Positions 1 through 11,779 of a DNA stretch of 64,000 bases are shown piece after piece. The number at the start of each line of letters is the position of its first letter. The first letter of the stretch is position 1. Below the pieces are notes generated by a model. That model was given only the letters and a program-made list of their open reading frames with translations. It ran no database searches and was not told the DNA's origin. This DNA is from Merluccius polli. Taxonomy: Eukaryota; Chordata; Actinopteri; Gadiformes; Merlucciidae. Position numbers and translations under genes: made by a program. The stretch is taken from NCBI GenBank assembly GCA_030340625.1, contig JAOPHQ010002847.1:432099-496098 (forward strand), read 5' to 3'.

Positions 1-2718
1 CGTTTTACATGTAGGGACCCTCATTATGCTACCGTGGAAGTGTGGTGCGATTTTGAGCCTTGTTAGTGGTATAGAATTGCGATTTATTTTACATAAATAT
101 GCTGCCCCCACAGCTAGCGTTATAAGCAAATTAGAGGTTTTCGAGAACTTTGGTTACATTCGACTAGAATGAAAACTGATCCCAGAGAACGGTCCAACTC
201 AGTGGACATGTTATGATCTTATGTTCTTATTTTGCACCGGTATTGTCCTTTAAGGTGACCAGATATCTGAAATGAAAATCCGCGACATTTGTAGTTTGCA
301 GCGTAAGTAAAGCCCAGAATCACCTTTTTCAGTTGAAAACGGTCTGAAGTGTTGGTGGACATTTGTGTTATTTTTGACAAAAATATATAAAGTTGTTAAA
401 CGGGGTAAATTCACGGAAAGTCTGCTACTAGCTACTGGCTAAAAAGTTCCAGAGCAGTAGTTTTCTATTGACTGCCCTCCCTAGCTCAAGCGAGTGTGAC
501 GTGTTTTTTGACAACGCTCCTCGCACCTGCTCCCATGGAGACCTATGTGTCCGTTTTTTCTAAAAGTTCTCCTGCTAAAACAGGAGTTCACTAGCCCTTT
601 AATTCTTCTTCAGTCTTAATACTAATGTGGGACTTGGTGGGGGGCGCGACCTGCGCTAACTTTTCTATTCTATTTGGGGATGTTGGCACTGGGCTCTGTG
701 TGTCCGCCTTGAGGAAGACTGTGCTCAGGTGGTAGGCAGAGGGGGACGAGGGGAGTGGCATGACACTGACCCCAGACATGTTAAACTCATCGGTTATGGA
801 GAATGAGGACACAGCAAAGTAGATGGAACACTCCTAGAGCTTAAAAAACTAAATGTCTGTCATGGGGTATGTCACTAGAAAATCAATTCAGTTTTGATTA
901 AATTCCACTTTGTCTGGTGGACCAAATACTGTTTTGATTGCAAGCTATTTATAGAGGAGGATATTGGAAATAACTTAACCCATTTGGTGTATTATGTATT
1001 ACTTACTTATTATGTTTTACAATCCAAGGGATCAATGTAGTCCTACATGGGGATGTGAAGTCTGTCCACATTTTGAACATCAAAAAAAGAAGTTGACGGT
1101 GCAATCTTGAGCTCATGGAACATCCTAAATATATTGATACCACTTTAATTAGATATAACATTCGTAAAGACAGGAATCCGTAATTTACTTCTAATTATGT
1201 TGCACAGTGGAAGCTGGTCCTTGGACCACATTGGCTCCAGAATAGCGCAAGCTTTAAAGCAAGTAAGTCTGCCCCTAAGTTTACCTTACGCCTTCAATAG
1301 AGACCAAATGTATTTATCATTTGGTCTGTTTAATTAAGTTATTGTTTTGGAATTACATAATGACATAAAGGCATTAATTGCGGACGTTAGAGATGAGATA
1401 TTTCTGATGTAGATATTTCCTTAGGTAGGTAAGATTTAAGAGCTATAATTTGAGTCTAATTTGTTAGAAATGCCATAGCCATCTATCAGCTATTAGTGAG
1501 TGAAATGCTCTCTGTATGAGACCATTTAGATTTCAAACTGCTCCCTTCTTATTTCTAAGTTGCAGACGTTAGATTTATATTTTACAGGGGTTATCAAGGT
1601 GTGCATTAAGCATAGCATCCGAAAATGATGTTTTATCAAATCCATTTCAATCTCCCATAATTTTATCGATTTTCTTCTATTCCTTCAAGCTGATTTAATT
1701 GGACGAGTCCAATAACCCTCCTGGCTACGTAGCTAAGCATGTGACCAATTACCGTACGCTCACATGGCCAAGGTTGTTTAGTTAATTAGCTGACTTTGAG
1801 ATGTTAGCGGTGCAAACGTGTCCTTGAGTAAACAAGGACTCATCAAGCAAACCATTAACGATTACAAAAATATTGCAATCAAAAATCGTTGCGTAGTAAT
1901 TTGTCCGACATCTTGCGTGCAATATATTTAATATTTTTTATTTTGGCCAAGTTTTGAAGCAGTATATATAATGAAATAGTCCAAAATAAAGCCTTTGCAT
2001 ATTGTTGTTGAGACTAAATAGGTTAGTTCACCAATGTTTAGTGGCTGGCGCAGGTAGGTTGAGTTCCCCAAGTTTTACAATAATGACGTCCCGACATCAA
2101 AACTAAAAGTACTATTTATAGCAGCATAGCGCTACTGTGGTGGTAAATTAATAGTACAATAGCAGTTATGGAAAGTCGTTTTTAAGTTTTAGAGATAGAG
2201 AAGTTAGAAAAGATATTGGATATTCAACAGAAATTCACGCTCAGAATTACAGCGATCTGATGCGAGAAACTAAAGAGTCCCGTGTGTCTAGTGGCGTGTG
2301 TTAAATTGCTGTTTAACTGTTGTAGAGCTAGCGGGATACACTTCTAAAGTAAAAAGCAGGCTCCAGTGGAGCTCCAGTGTGGCTGTAACGCACATATACT
2401 GTATAAGATACAGGTTAAACTGACTTGCAATATGCGTACATTGGTGGAAACTATCGCAGATGTAATTTGCGCACCAAAAAAATGGATTTGGACCATGTAT
2501 TTGATTCAGGGTTTTTTTTGGCATTTCTTGCATCCCTAATATTAATACATCTCAAGGTTTTCTTGACAAGGTATTCGGTAGGTGTGTCGTGGATACATCC
2601 CTCGGCGATATGTTCTTTTACGTTTTTAGATCCTGTTGTCCAATTCTACCATGGTAATCATCTCTCTGAAGCAAAACCTATGCGTCACTATGCTTTTCTC
2701 TCTATATTTCGCTCCCAG
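1..2718. other. Non-coding upstream stretch, probably TTC17 intron
   Basis: This AT-rich stretch precedes the first recognisable TTC17 exon and is most simply intron sequence of that gene. I see no exon with TTC17-like coding sequence, no RNA gene and no complete transposon in it. A 73-codon frame on the minus strand (591-812) has no recognised relative and is treated separately as a weak observation. The pyrimidine-containing stretch that ends at 2718 provides the splice acceptor of the first exon. Confidence 0.5.
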
Positions 2719-2944
2719 CCCCACAGCCTGCTGAGTCTAGTGAGCGTACAGTTGGCACAGGGCAACGTGACCGGTGCCCTGGCCTTGTTCCGCCACGCCC
2801 TGGAGGCCGGCCTGGCCTCATCCTCCCCCACCTCCCCCTCACCTCTGGTGGGCTGTGAGCAGTGTCGTGCCAGCCTCCCGCTGCTGCGCTGCCTTCAGTT
2901 CTACCCCTCGCTCTACAACCTCTCCCAGCGCCAGCCCTGCCCAC
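2719..2944 (+). CDS. ttc17: TTC17 coding exon (first in window)
   Basis: This exon encodes a TPR-like helical segment beginning PHSLLSLVSVQLAQGNV and continuing ALALFRHALEAG, then a Ser/Pro-rich linker and CEQCRASLPLLRCLQFYPSLYN. That last block matches the vertebrate TTC17 region containing a Cys-x-x-Cys pair and an RCLQFYP motif. The acceptor is the CAG ending at 2718. The donor is GTAAGT at 2945. The 226-nt length leaves one base for the next codon, which exon 5747-5878 completes in frame. The exact acceptor is the least certain part because a second CAG lies about 8 bases downstream. Confidence 0.85.
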
Positions 2945-2966
2945 GTAAGTCGGCTTAACCCTGCGA

Positions 2967-2993
2967 ACACACACGCACACGCACACACACACA
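2967..2993. repeat. (CA)n with CG interruptions
   Basis: Short interrupted CA tract directly after the first exon's donor. Confidence 0.8.
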
Positions 2994-4086
2994 GTACTAA
3001 AACAATGCTTCTAATTTCAGCAAATAGGTGATCATAAATAGGTGGTACTTGGCAGTGAACATGAGTGGGGTTTTTTTGCTCCTTTGCTGGGCCGTTTCTC
3101 ATTGGTGGTTGCATCACCCAGGTGGATGCTACACACTGGATGAGTTGATGCGGTGTCACACACACACACACACACTTTGTAAAGTGCTTTGGGTGTCTTG
3201 AAAAGCGCTGTGTAAATACAATGAGTTATTATTGTTTTCATTGTTCCAGCTTTTTGCACACAATTGACCTAGAACAAGCGACCTGACCATAGCTTGTTTG
3301 AAAAATATAAATCTTTCTCGTCACCCAGGGAAAGAAAAAAACAATCCTCATGGCCCATCTCTTTATGCATCATTATGCAACATTGTGTTGAGTTCAACCA
3401 CATTCTAACATGTACTTCACCTTTTAAAATCAGAGTTTCAATTGGGTTTCAACAATTTGATCTAAAATCTTGCAATATGATGACACAGACTTATAGTGTC
3501 AATAGTCAAGATTTTGAGCCGAAATCGTACCGTGATTTCCGTCATGGAAAATGGCAAGGCCCTAATCACATTCAAACAGACAACAGAAACTTGAATAGAG
3601 GTCGATGTGCACAAAACGTCTGCACATGGCTACGCTTGTGTTGGCTTCCTTCTGACGGCAGCTGCTGAAAGCTGAAAGGATCTGCCTGTTGGATTCAAAT
3701 CGTGGGGCTATGCTTTCAGAAGGCATGCCGGTGCCAATTTCTGTCGTGACAGAAACTAGTTCAAAGGGAGCGCTTGCAACGAATACAACACAATTATAAC
3801 CAACAGGAGGCTCGACCCTATCCCAACATGCTATGTATGGTGCCATACTTGAAAAGAAAACCAAAACAATCCCGCCAAAAATTTTGGATCTCTGTGTCTC
3901 TCTGTCACAACATCAATCAGTACTACAGTTATCATTACATCACACAGAATGTCAGTCGACGTCAAATAATAAGCATAGTGCGAAGATCTCAACCTGTGGA
4001 GTTGGTTCTAGATGCAATAGCCCAGCTCAGTCAGACACAAATAGTCACCTCTGCTGCTCAAACAAATGCCAAAGCGCTTTTTCACA

Positions 4087-4106
4087 CCCCCCCCCCCCCC
4101 CCCCCC
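4087..4106. repeat. Poly-C tract
   Basis: Twenty consecutive C residues in the TTC17 intron; length is likely to be unreliable in assembly. Confidence 0.85.
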
Positions 4107-4311
4107 TATGCATATTAGTTGGACTGAGGAGGGAAGTGCTTTGAAGTGGAGAAATTTGGCTGCTCAATAATTCAATAGCTGCTGCTCAATTTAGAAGGCT
4201 CTATATTTTACTCGCCAGAGCTAAATATTGCTCCCAGGAAAGACAGTGCAGGGACATGCAGCCAATAACCTTTTTCTCACAGCCAAAGGGTGGACTACAG
4301 TCTACGTATAC

Positions 4312-4434
<123 letters not shown>

Positions 4435-4777
4435 GATAGTCTGAGTCTCCAGTGGTCTGTGATCTCAGTTAGAGAGCCGCCCTGTTGCATCAATCATCCA
4501 TCAAGATTCATCCCCAATGAAATCCATGTTGGCAGATTTCTCTATCATTTCTACGCCTTGTATTCTTAATATTTTTTAGATAAAGGCGAAGACATTCAGT
4601 ACATCCTAAGTTCTAATGACCAAAGCCACAGCTCATGCTCTGTGACTTGTTAAGTTTATTATATTTTAATGTTTATGTTATTTTTGCTTTGGGACAATAT
4701 AAATGGAATACATATTGGAATGCCAAATAGTAAGAGATCCTTGTCAAGAAATAATAATATAAGAAATGTATTTACAT

Positions 4778-5539
4778 CAGGGGTCGTGTTAACCGAATAT
4801 TTTCCGTCATTGACCGTTTTTTTAAAACGGTGATGGAAAAATCTGAGGGCCGTCCGTCATTTTGACAGATTGCAATTCACACCCTGACCACTTGGTGGCG
4901 ATGAGCATATTAATTGGCTCTTGTAGAAGAAGAAAAGTAGAAAAGAAGAAAAATGTCACGGCAGTTGAGTGTGGAAACATTTGAAACAACAAACCCACTT
5001 GAAACATTTGATTACGCGCAAGCGGGACGCGATCCATGTCCATGCGGACCAGGAGGAAGGTGGACCGTGAAGCCACACGTCACACGAATTATCCGCGTCA
5101 CCGCGCCGCCTTGAAAACTCGATCGCTTGGGGGCGTGTTGACTAGTGGATCAACTAGTTCCCGCGTGTTGACTAGTGGATCAACTAGCTCCCGCTTGTTG
5201 ACTAGTGGATCAACTAGCTCCCGCGTGTTGACTAGTGGATCAACTAGCTCCCGCCCGCATTGTGGTGATGAATCACCGTCAAGCCCCACTATACGCGAAT
5301 CGCCTGGCGGCCGATATTCTTGCATATTCTTCTGCTTGATGTGGTCCATACGGTGTAGATTATTTGTTCAGCTTGTTTGGACTGAATATTAATTAAAAAT
5401 GAATTAAAATTAAATGCTACTGAACATGTCATTATTATCATTAAAACAATTAAAGTGACCGGTAAAAATAGATTGATGGGATTTTTATGACCCTGTCAGT
5501 CAAAATGACGGACAACAAAAAAGTCTAGCACCACCTCTG
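4778..5539. mobile_element. Non-autonomous hAT-type element, 762 bp
   Basis: The element is flanked by an exact 8-bp duplication ATTTACAT (4770-4777 and 5540-5547), the target-site length of hAT transposons. The ends are imperfect inverted repeats: CAGGGGTCGTGTTAAC at the left and the complement of CAGAGGTGGTGCTAGAC at the right. A second inner inverted motif, CCGTCATTTTGAC and its complement, is also present. No transposase frame is visible, so it is a passive (MITE-like) copy. It contains four 30-bp tandem units in its middle. Confidence 0.88.
5135..5254. repeat. 4 x 30-bp tandem array inside hAT element
   Basis: Four consecutive 30-bp units differ by only one or two bases. Each unit carries GTTGA...TCAAC, an inverted pair separated by 8 bases (CTAGTGGA), so each unit could fold into a small hairpin. 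Confidence 0.92.
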
Positions 5540-5746
5540 ATTTACATATATACTCTATTAACACGTGTATAGTTTCCATTTTAAACAATGCAATTTATTG
5601 TCAAACGTTCTTTCATTTGTCATGTATTGTGTTATGAAGAGTGTGATCAAAACGAAGCACTCTGCATGCACAGGACTCGCATGCATCCGGTCGACGCTAG
5701 GCTTGTAAATCCCTATGAGACTGTAATGGTGTGACTTTGCCTCCAG

Positions 5747-5878
5747 TGGGAGCTGTCTGCATGGCAGAGGAAAGCTTGACCATACAGCTGGAGGAGTGGG
5801 AGAGCAGCAGCGACACCATCAGCCAGGACCCCGGGCTGCCCCCAGTGTCCACCATGGAGGAGTCCCTGCTGTTTGAGA
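5747..5878 (+). CDS. ttc17: TTC17 coding exon
   Basis: This 132-nt exon has acceptor ...CCTCCAG at 5746 and donor GTAAGC at 5879. It begins with the last two bases of a split codon and encodes an acidic, low-complexity segment (MAEESLTIQLEEWESSSD, then PGLPPVSTMEESLLFE). It lies between the N-terminal TPR-like part and the variable linker of the protein. No catalytic motif is expected. The frame connects cleanly to both neighbouring exons, which is the main support. The adjoining introns carry a hAT element on each side. Confidence 0.85.
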
Positions 5879-5909
5879 GTAAGCATCAGTAGCCGTGCAG
5901 GATGTCAAC

Positions 5910-6270
5910 GAGGGCTGCAAAAATTAGTCGACAAGTCGACTTTATCGATCGACAGAAAATTCATCCAATCAAATTGTTATAATCGATTCATCCTTTAGGT
6001 CATTTAACAAATACAATTACCAAACATTTGCTGCTTGATGCATCAGAAATTGAAATGTTTGGTTCATGGATCATTATAAAATCAATATTACACATTTTCT
6101 TCATTGCTTGTCAGATAAAGAAGGCACATTTAAGACATCACCTTGGACTCTGGTAAATTGTGATGGCATTTGCTGTTATGACATTTTCTAGACTTAATGA
6201 TGAATCAATTAATCAAAAAAATGATCTTTAGATTAGCCAACCATGACAATAATCGTTAGCTGCAGCCCTA
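5910..6270. mobile_element. Non-autonomous hAT-type element (GGGCTGCA ends)
   Basis: The left end reads AGGGCTGCAA and the right end is TGCAGCCCTA, its complement. This terminal motif is typical of many vertebrate hAT (Charlie-like) elements. Flanks ATGTCAAC (5902-5909) and ATGTCAAT (6271-6278) form an 8-bp target duplication with one mismatch. The interior is AT-rich with no coding frame. Confidence 0.8.
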
Positions 6271-7005
6271 ATGTCAATGTATTTAATGTCAATGTATGGT
6301 ATGTGGTCTGGGGACCTAGGACCTCAACGGTAAAGGCAGATCAACAGGTAAGAAATGGCAATATATGAGTGAGCCTTAGGACGTTTTGAAATACGGGACA
6401 CAGACGCAAACTAAGAAGTTTGAAGATCTTTTTTTTGTGTTAAGTAGCCTGTTTATTTATATCACATATCCAGAAATGTTAAACAGCAGGTTGTTGGTCA
6501 ATAAGCGATGAATGCGTCACTTAAGACTAATTTCTGCTTAAGACCCAGTTAGCCCTGCCTCAGTCCTCCAACATGTCCTGCGTCCTGTTTTGGATTTAGA
6601 CCACGTTGTGGTCTGATAAAAGCATCTTGCCTTTGTCGCTGTCTAAAGCTGCATTGAGACTTCTGCGTACCGCACGTTTGCAAAGATCCTCGTTGCAACT
6701 CGAAGACACAGCACAGATCTCAGCCTACATTTATACTTCTGCGTTATGTCAACGTGTGTACACAAGTGGGCAGGATAGCGCTTCTGATCCCAAATGTACA
6801 ATATAGCCATGTGGAAAAACATATCGCAAAATCATTTAAGTGTACTGCAGAAAAACACTTTTGCAATAGTATTGCAACCCACTGGACATGCAGTGTACAG
6901 GTGTCCCGAGTAGCAACGTGGTTCTTGGTGTAGGTGCTGCTGACACAGAAGTGTCATTGGGCCTTTTGCTGACCGCCCTGTTCCTCTCCCCTCCCTCCCC
7001 GCCAG

Positions 7006-7310
7006 AGGTGGTGGTGGACAGCAACGGGTCCGGGGAGGTGGCAGGCCAGCAGCGGCCCTCGCCCTCGGTGGCAGGGTTTGGCAAGTCTTCGCCGAGCCCA
7101 GGAGCAGGCGGCGGGGGGGGGGTGGAGGGCGAGGAGGAGTGGCAGCTCAAGGAAGACCTGATGGGGGCCTTCGAGGGGGCCCTGGATGTGGGCGGTAAGC
7201 GGGGGGACCTGCGGGGCATCCGCGTGCTGAAGAATGACCGGGTCATGGGGGCCCGCGCCGGGGGAGGCCCCTGCTTTGGGAACTGCGAGGACGACGACGG
7301 CGCAGAGTGG
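7006..7310 (+). CDS. ttc17: TTC17 coding exon, Gly/Ser/Pro-rich linker
   Basis: The 305-nt exon runs from acceptor CGCCAG (ending 7005) to donor GTGAGT (7311). It encodes a low-complexity linker with an uninterrupted run of glycines around codon 35, followed by EEEWQLKEDLMGAFEGALDVGGKRGDLRGI-type sequence and an acidic end (CEDDDGAEW). The segment RGDLRGIRVLKNDRVMGARAG is likely the conserved part. GC content is much higher than in the surrounding introns. The poly-G tract at 7111-7120 codes for the glycine run and could vary in length. Confidence 0.85.
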
Positions 7311-7357
7311 GTGAGTCCAGACGAAGCGTTGGCGTTGTTACTAAAAAGGTATCGCCT

Positions 7358-7371
7358 ACTACTACTACTTA

Positions 7372-7462
<91 letters not shown>

Positions 7463-7468
7463 TATTAA
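7358..7468. repeat. (ATT)n/(ATC)n microsatellite
   Basis: Mixed ATT and ATC trinucleotide tract in the intron just after the exon ending at 7310. Confidence 0.95.
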
Positions 7469-7686
7469 TTTGACTTATAAAGCGCTTTTCATTCAGGAAA
7501 TCTCAATATGCTGTACAGGGCTAAAACGGAACATGCAAGTAGGGCTCAAACAATAACACTTACTAGAAACTAACCAAATGCGATACAAAAAGGTATTTAT
7601 TCAAATGATGATTAGAAATCTACTCTTTCACACCTTTGCAACCGTTTGATCCAATGTTTTGTCATTAACTGAAGTAACACCTTCCT

Positions 7687-8686
7687 GGGCCCAGTTTCCC
7701 GAAAGCGTCGTTAGCCTAAGTGGTTCGTTAAGTTCGTCGTACGACCATCAGACAGTTTTCACACCGTTTCCCGAAAGCATCGTTGCGTAACGACCGTCGT
7801 TAAGACGCTCGTAGCTAACGAGAGCTCCAGCTGTCCTCGTAGCGCTACGAGCGTCTTAACACATCCAATACCACTGAATGTCCAGTGGTGACACTAAAGT
7901 TACGATAGGCTATATAGCTTAGTCTGTTATACCATGGTCTGGGTGAATACTCGATTCTGATTGGTTGAAGGTTATAGAGATCTATAATCTTATCTTTGAT
8001 GTACACCTAGGAAAGACGTTGACGCTATGAAGATGCTATGGCCACGTTGCTTGGCAACGCCTGCATACGGGAGATATTAAATAGTACGCTCGACTTATAA
8101 AAATAAAAAAACCCTCACGATTGTAACTCTAAAACACATTAAAGTATTATTAATTGATTAAATATTAACAGAAATGAATGGACGACGCGGAGGCGTGAAC
8201 CGCGGAGGACGGTTCTGTTAATGAACACCTCGAAGGCATTATCCCGCTTATACCATGGTCACTTACGAAAGAAAGAAATATTTAATCAATTAATAATACT
8301 TTAATGTGTTTTAGAGTTAAAATCGTGAGTTTTTTTTTTTTTTTACAAGTCGAGTGAACTATTTAATATCTCCCGTATGCAGGCGTTGCCAAGCAACGTG
8401 GCCATAGCATCTTCATAGCGTCAACGTCTTTCGTAGGTGTACTTTTCAACCTACACCCTCCAGCCAATCAGAATCGAGTTTTCACCCAGACCACGGTATA
8501 ATATGTATTTCAGCACCGTGTCAGTGGACAGGTACAAGGCTACGATCGATCGTTAGATCTGTGCACGCGCGTTCATGTTAAGAGGAGTTTCGGGAAACGC
8601 ACGGAAAAAAATAAGGATCGTTCGAAAGATGATTCGTAAGAAGGATCGTACGAGCGCGGATCCATCGTTATCGGGAAACTGGGCCC
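7687..8686. mobile_element. PIF/Harbinger-like non-autonomous element, about 1 kb
   Basis: The left end is GGGCCCAGTTTCCCGAAAGC and the right end is the complement of a near-identical sequence (TCGGGAAACTGGGCCC). GGGCCC(A/G)GTTTCCCGA termini are typical of vertebrate Harbinger-type MITEs. I did not find a clear 3-bp target duplication, so the family call is from the termini. A second inverted unit is nested within it (7928-8500). No transposase frame is seen. Confidence 0.72.
7928..8500. mobile_element. Fold-back element: about 240-bp inverted arms, nested in the Harbinger copy
   Basis: The arms (about 7928-8170 and 8262-8500) are near-complementary over most of their length. TATACCATGGTCTGGGTG pairs with CACCCAGACCACGGTATA, and a long block including GTTGCTTGGCAACGCCTG pairs with its complement at 8380-8400. 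The loop of about 90 bp contains AATGGACGACGCGGAGGCGT and CACTTACGAAAGAAAG. A related copy lies at about 58,655-58,830. No coding frame is present. It could be a fold-back or a MITE of another family. Confidence 0.75.
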
Positions 8687-8732
8687 TGGTACAGTGGCTG
8701 ATGAACGCACTTTTCTGCCATCATCTTGTCAG

Positions 8733-8886
8733 ATCACCTTCCAGGTGAAGCGTGTGAGGAAGTCCAAGATGGACGGCTCAGAAGGCGGTTCAGGTTCTGA
8801 GGATGGCCTGCAGGGGGAGCTGCTCCCCGGGGGACACTCTGTCCTGGAGATCAGTGGGCCCACCATCCCCTCGCCAGGGCCTTCAG
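8733..8886 (+). CDS. ttc17: TTC17 coding exon
   Basis: The 154-nt exon starts after CTTGTCAG (8732) and ends at donor GTGATC (8887). It encodes ITFQVKRVRKSKMDGSEGG followed by an acidic and Pro-rich stretch ending GPTIPSPGPS. A basic cluster (KRVRKSK) is followed by Gly/Ser-rich sequence. It begins in phase 0, agreeing with the preceding exon, and leaves one base for the next. The Harbinger-type insertion in the upstream intron ends only about 45 bp before the exon. Confidence 0.86.
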
Positions 8887-9720
8887 GTGATCGCCTTCTC
8901 TCTCCTCCATCCTTCTTAAACCAAGCACCCTCTTTGAGTTAGTCCCCTCCCACTATCAACATTTTAAAAATGCTTTCTGTCCGACTCTTGGCACACACTT
9001 TATTTTTATTTAACCCAAAACCTCCAGTAACAGGCAATGCATGCAATAACATGTGTTTAACCCATAGAAGGCAATTTAAGTCCATATTTATACAGCATAG
9101 ACTACGTTTTTAAAACTTTGCACATTTAAGTCCAGAATTGGACCACGATCTATCCATAGCACTACAATGTAACCCTCTACATCAACTTTCATCTACAATA
9201 ACTTGTTTTAAATGAGCTATATGTAACACATTTACTGTACTAAATTGTAAAATGACCATGATATGTCATCCAAGATTAAGGAAACATGCTAGGTCGAAAT
9301 ACTAGCTTCTCCGTCAAACAATGCTACAGCCAGTATGTCGTCCTTTTGAAATTTCCATTCCGGGTCGGAAAGACGTTGTTTTCTCCGAGTCGTCTCCACC
9401 CTCTCCACCCACTGCCCAATCGTCTCAGAGTTGACTGCTGGTTTATAATTCGCAAACAAATACATTGCAAACGTCTACATTAGCTGAGTGTCGGACTTCG
9501 CGACACCTTCGCTTGTCATTGTCAAAATAGAATAATAGCGCTCCGCTTGTCCGGCGCTCATGTTCGTTCAGTGTCTTCAACTTGGCAACCGGCCTGAGCT
9601 TCACATCTGGTTAGGCGGGGGCAGAGGAGGCGTCTCTCCAGTATTGTGAATTTGGACTGCAGTACCCATTTTAAACACTTTGGTTTTCCTTCAATGGGGC
9701 AGTGTCTCTGTGCTTCACAG

Positions 9721-9841
9721 GCCGTTGGAGGGACTACGCCAGCCTGGGCTGGCCGGGGCCTGAGGAGTGCCAGCGGACCAGGAGGGTGGACCTCACCACT
9801 GTTGCTAGCACCTGGCTGGCCGTTTCCGCTAAGAATATTGA
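9721..9841 (+). CDS. ttc17: TTC17 coding exon
   Basis: This exon encodes the strongly conserved block WRDYASLGWPGPEECQRTRR, then VDLTTVASTWLAVSAKNIE, immediately recognisable as TTC17. The acceptor is TTCACAG (9720) and the donor GTATGT (9842). The 121-nt length starts with two bases of a split codon and ends with two, joined by the C that starts the next exon. I know of no enzymatic activity for this region; it links the variable middle of the protein to the C-terminal TPR array. Confidence 0.93.
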
Positions 9842-10438
9842 GTATGTTGTTGCATCAGATTCACCTGTTCACTCTCACGTTTGACCAGCAATAATGGATC
9901 TATTTCTTTACGCACACATTGTCAACGATCTACATGGTGATTTAGGCTGCCCTGTTTTAGTATAGAACTTGTACATCAGAATGCATCATGGGATTTCTTG
10001 TTGGTGATGCACCATATTGAGAGGACCCAAAAGATTGTTGTAGTACTGTAAAATCCTAAATCAACATAAATATACCGTAACCTAGGCTAATGAAAATGTT
10101 TTGCCACGTCTTGCATAACAAACGCTGTGGCAGTTTCAAACACAACAAAGTCTCCCCATAATGGCAAATCATTCACCATTAATTACAAAACAATGACCAA
10201 TAAACCATTACTACTAACATAATAACTAACATGCCAATGCTCCTATGCTTCCAAAATGGTGGCGGTCATTCCGATGTGACGTCGCCATGTACAAGCTCTA
10301 TCGATATATACATTTATTAAAGGATTAAAGAATATAAGCAGTTATTGGTCAATTTGTCATGTCTTGTTTTTTGTACACACACTATTCCACCTTTTATCGA
10401 TTTAAAAACCTGCATCCCATTATTTTGGATGATCTTAA

Positions 10439-10567
<129 letters not shown>

Positions 10568-10586
10568 TCTTCCCCTCCCCTCTCAG

Positions 10587-10746
10587 CATCACTGAGCACA
10601 TAGACTTCGCCACTCCCCTCCAAGAGCCGGCGGCCGAGCCCCTATGCAACGCCAACCTGGCTGCCAGCATGCACACCCTGGACCACCTGGCCGGGGTGGC
10701 CAACCGCGCCGCCCTCCACTACACCGGGGAGATCCAGCTACGGGAG
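10587..10746 (+). CDS. ttc17: TTC17 coding exon
   Basis: The 160-nt exon encodes ITEHIDFATPLQEPAAEP and then ASMHTLDHLAGVANRAALHY ending TGEIQLRE, a near match to the mammalian TTC17 sequence I remember. The acceptor is CCTCTCAG (10586) and the donor GTAGGG (10747). A (GT)n tract of about 126 bp ends only 20 bp before the acceptor, leaving a short pyrimidine tract. It completes the split codon of the previous exon and ends in phase 0. Confidence 0.93.
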
Positions 10747-11471
10747 GTAGGGCAGTGTGCCACCAGCCCTGCTCCACAGCCTCCTACAATCCCATCCGTT
10801 GAGGGGCCGCCAGGGTCCAAAATGTACTTTTTATACCTGCCAGAGTGGGAAAATCTACCGGCCAAGCAGTTCATTTTAATATGTAACCCTGCATTTTTAA
10901 AAACATTTTTACCTGCCAAATGGTCAAGGCTATTAGCCATTGGCTGGTGGCAGGTGTGCATTTGGACCCTGGTGACCATAGTTCAATCTCTCATTTAAAG
11001 TGCAAGTGGACCTAAAATCGTGTTTTTGTGGTGGTGGTGTTCCAACGAGATCCAATGATTTTGCCAGTCACCAACTTTTCTACGTCAATGGTGCGTACTA
11101 AAAAGTAAAGCCTAAAAAGTAGCACGAAGTTGCCGTGGGTCGTAACCATGGGGATAACCCCTCCCCACTCCTTCCTAGAGCTCTCAGCCCAAAATGCATT
11201 TTCTTTTATTTCTTTGAATTCAAACTGAAACGAGGGGGGGGGAATGCATGCAAATGCTCAAAATGTAAATTTGAATGTGATACGAGTCATTCAACGGATT
11301 ACATTTCCATTTTTGTTTTGCATGTTCTACTTTTATAGAGGATGTATGGACATGCATCTTTCATGTGATGTCATGTGATGCCACGTAGAGTTCCTTGCTA
11401 CATGGGTAGAGTTGTCTGTTGTCTGCTTCTCATGTGCTGTGCTTTGCGTCTCCTCTGGTGTTATCCCATAG

Positions 11472-11555
11472 GTGCTGCAGAACCTCGGGAAAGATAAGTT
11501 TCCCCCTCAGTCGTTCGAACAGGTCGGCACACGCATCGCCAAGGTGTTGGAGAAG
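11472..11555 (+). CDS. ttc17: TTC17 coding exon
   Basis: This short 84-nt exon (28 codons, phase 0 to 0) encodes VLQNLGKDKFPPQSFEQVG and then TRIAKVLEK. It matches the conserved TTC17 segment directly before the C-terminal TPR array. The acceptor is CCCATAG (11471) and the donor GTACGC (11556). Being a symmetrical exon, its skipping would keep the frame. The following intron is over 3.2 kb and carries a split LINE and a tandem-repeat transposon. Confidence 0.93.
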
Positions 11556-11779
11556 GTACGCAGGGGTCTGCCCTGAGAAGATGTCTCGAAGCTTTGTTAT
11601 AGACAGGATGTCAGTGTTTGTGACAGTGGTGTCCAACGTACTTCCCTCTGTGGGGATTCTGTGGAGAGCAGATACACATAATTAATTGTTTCTCCCAGAT
11701 TCAGAAACGCACTCCTCAATTAACAGGAGAACAGCTTGTTTTGTCATTTCTCAGAGCTACCTAGGGATGACCACAGCCT

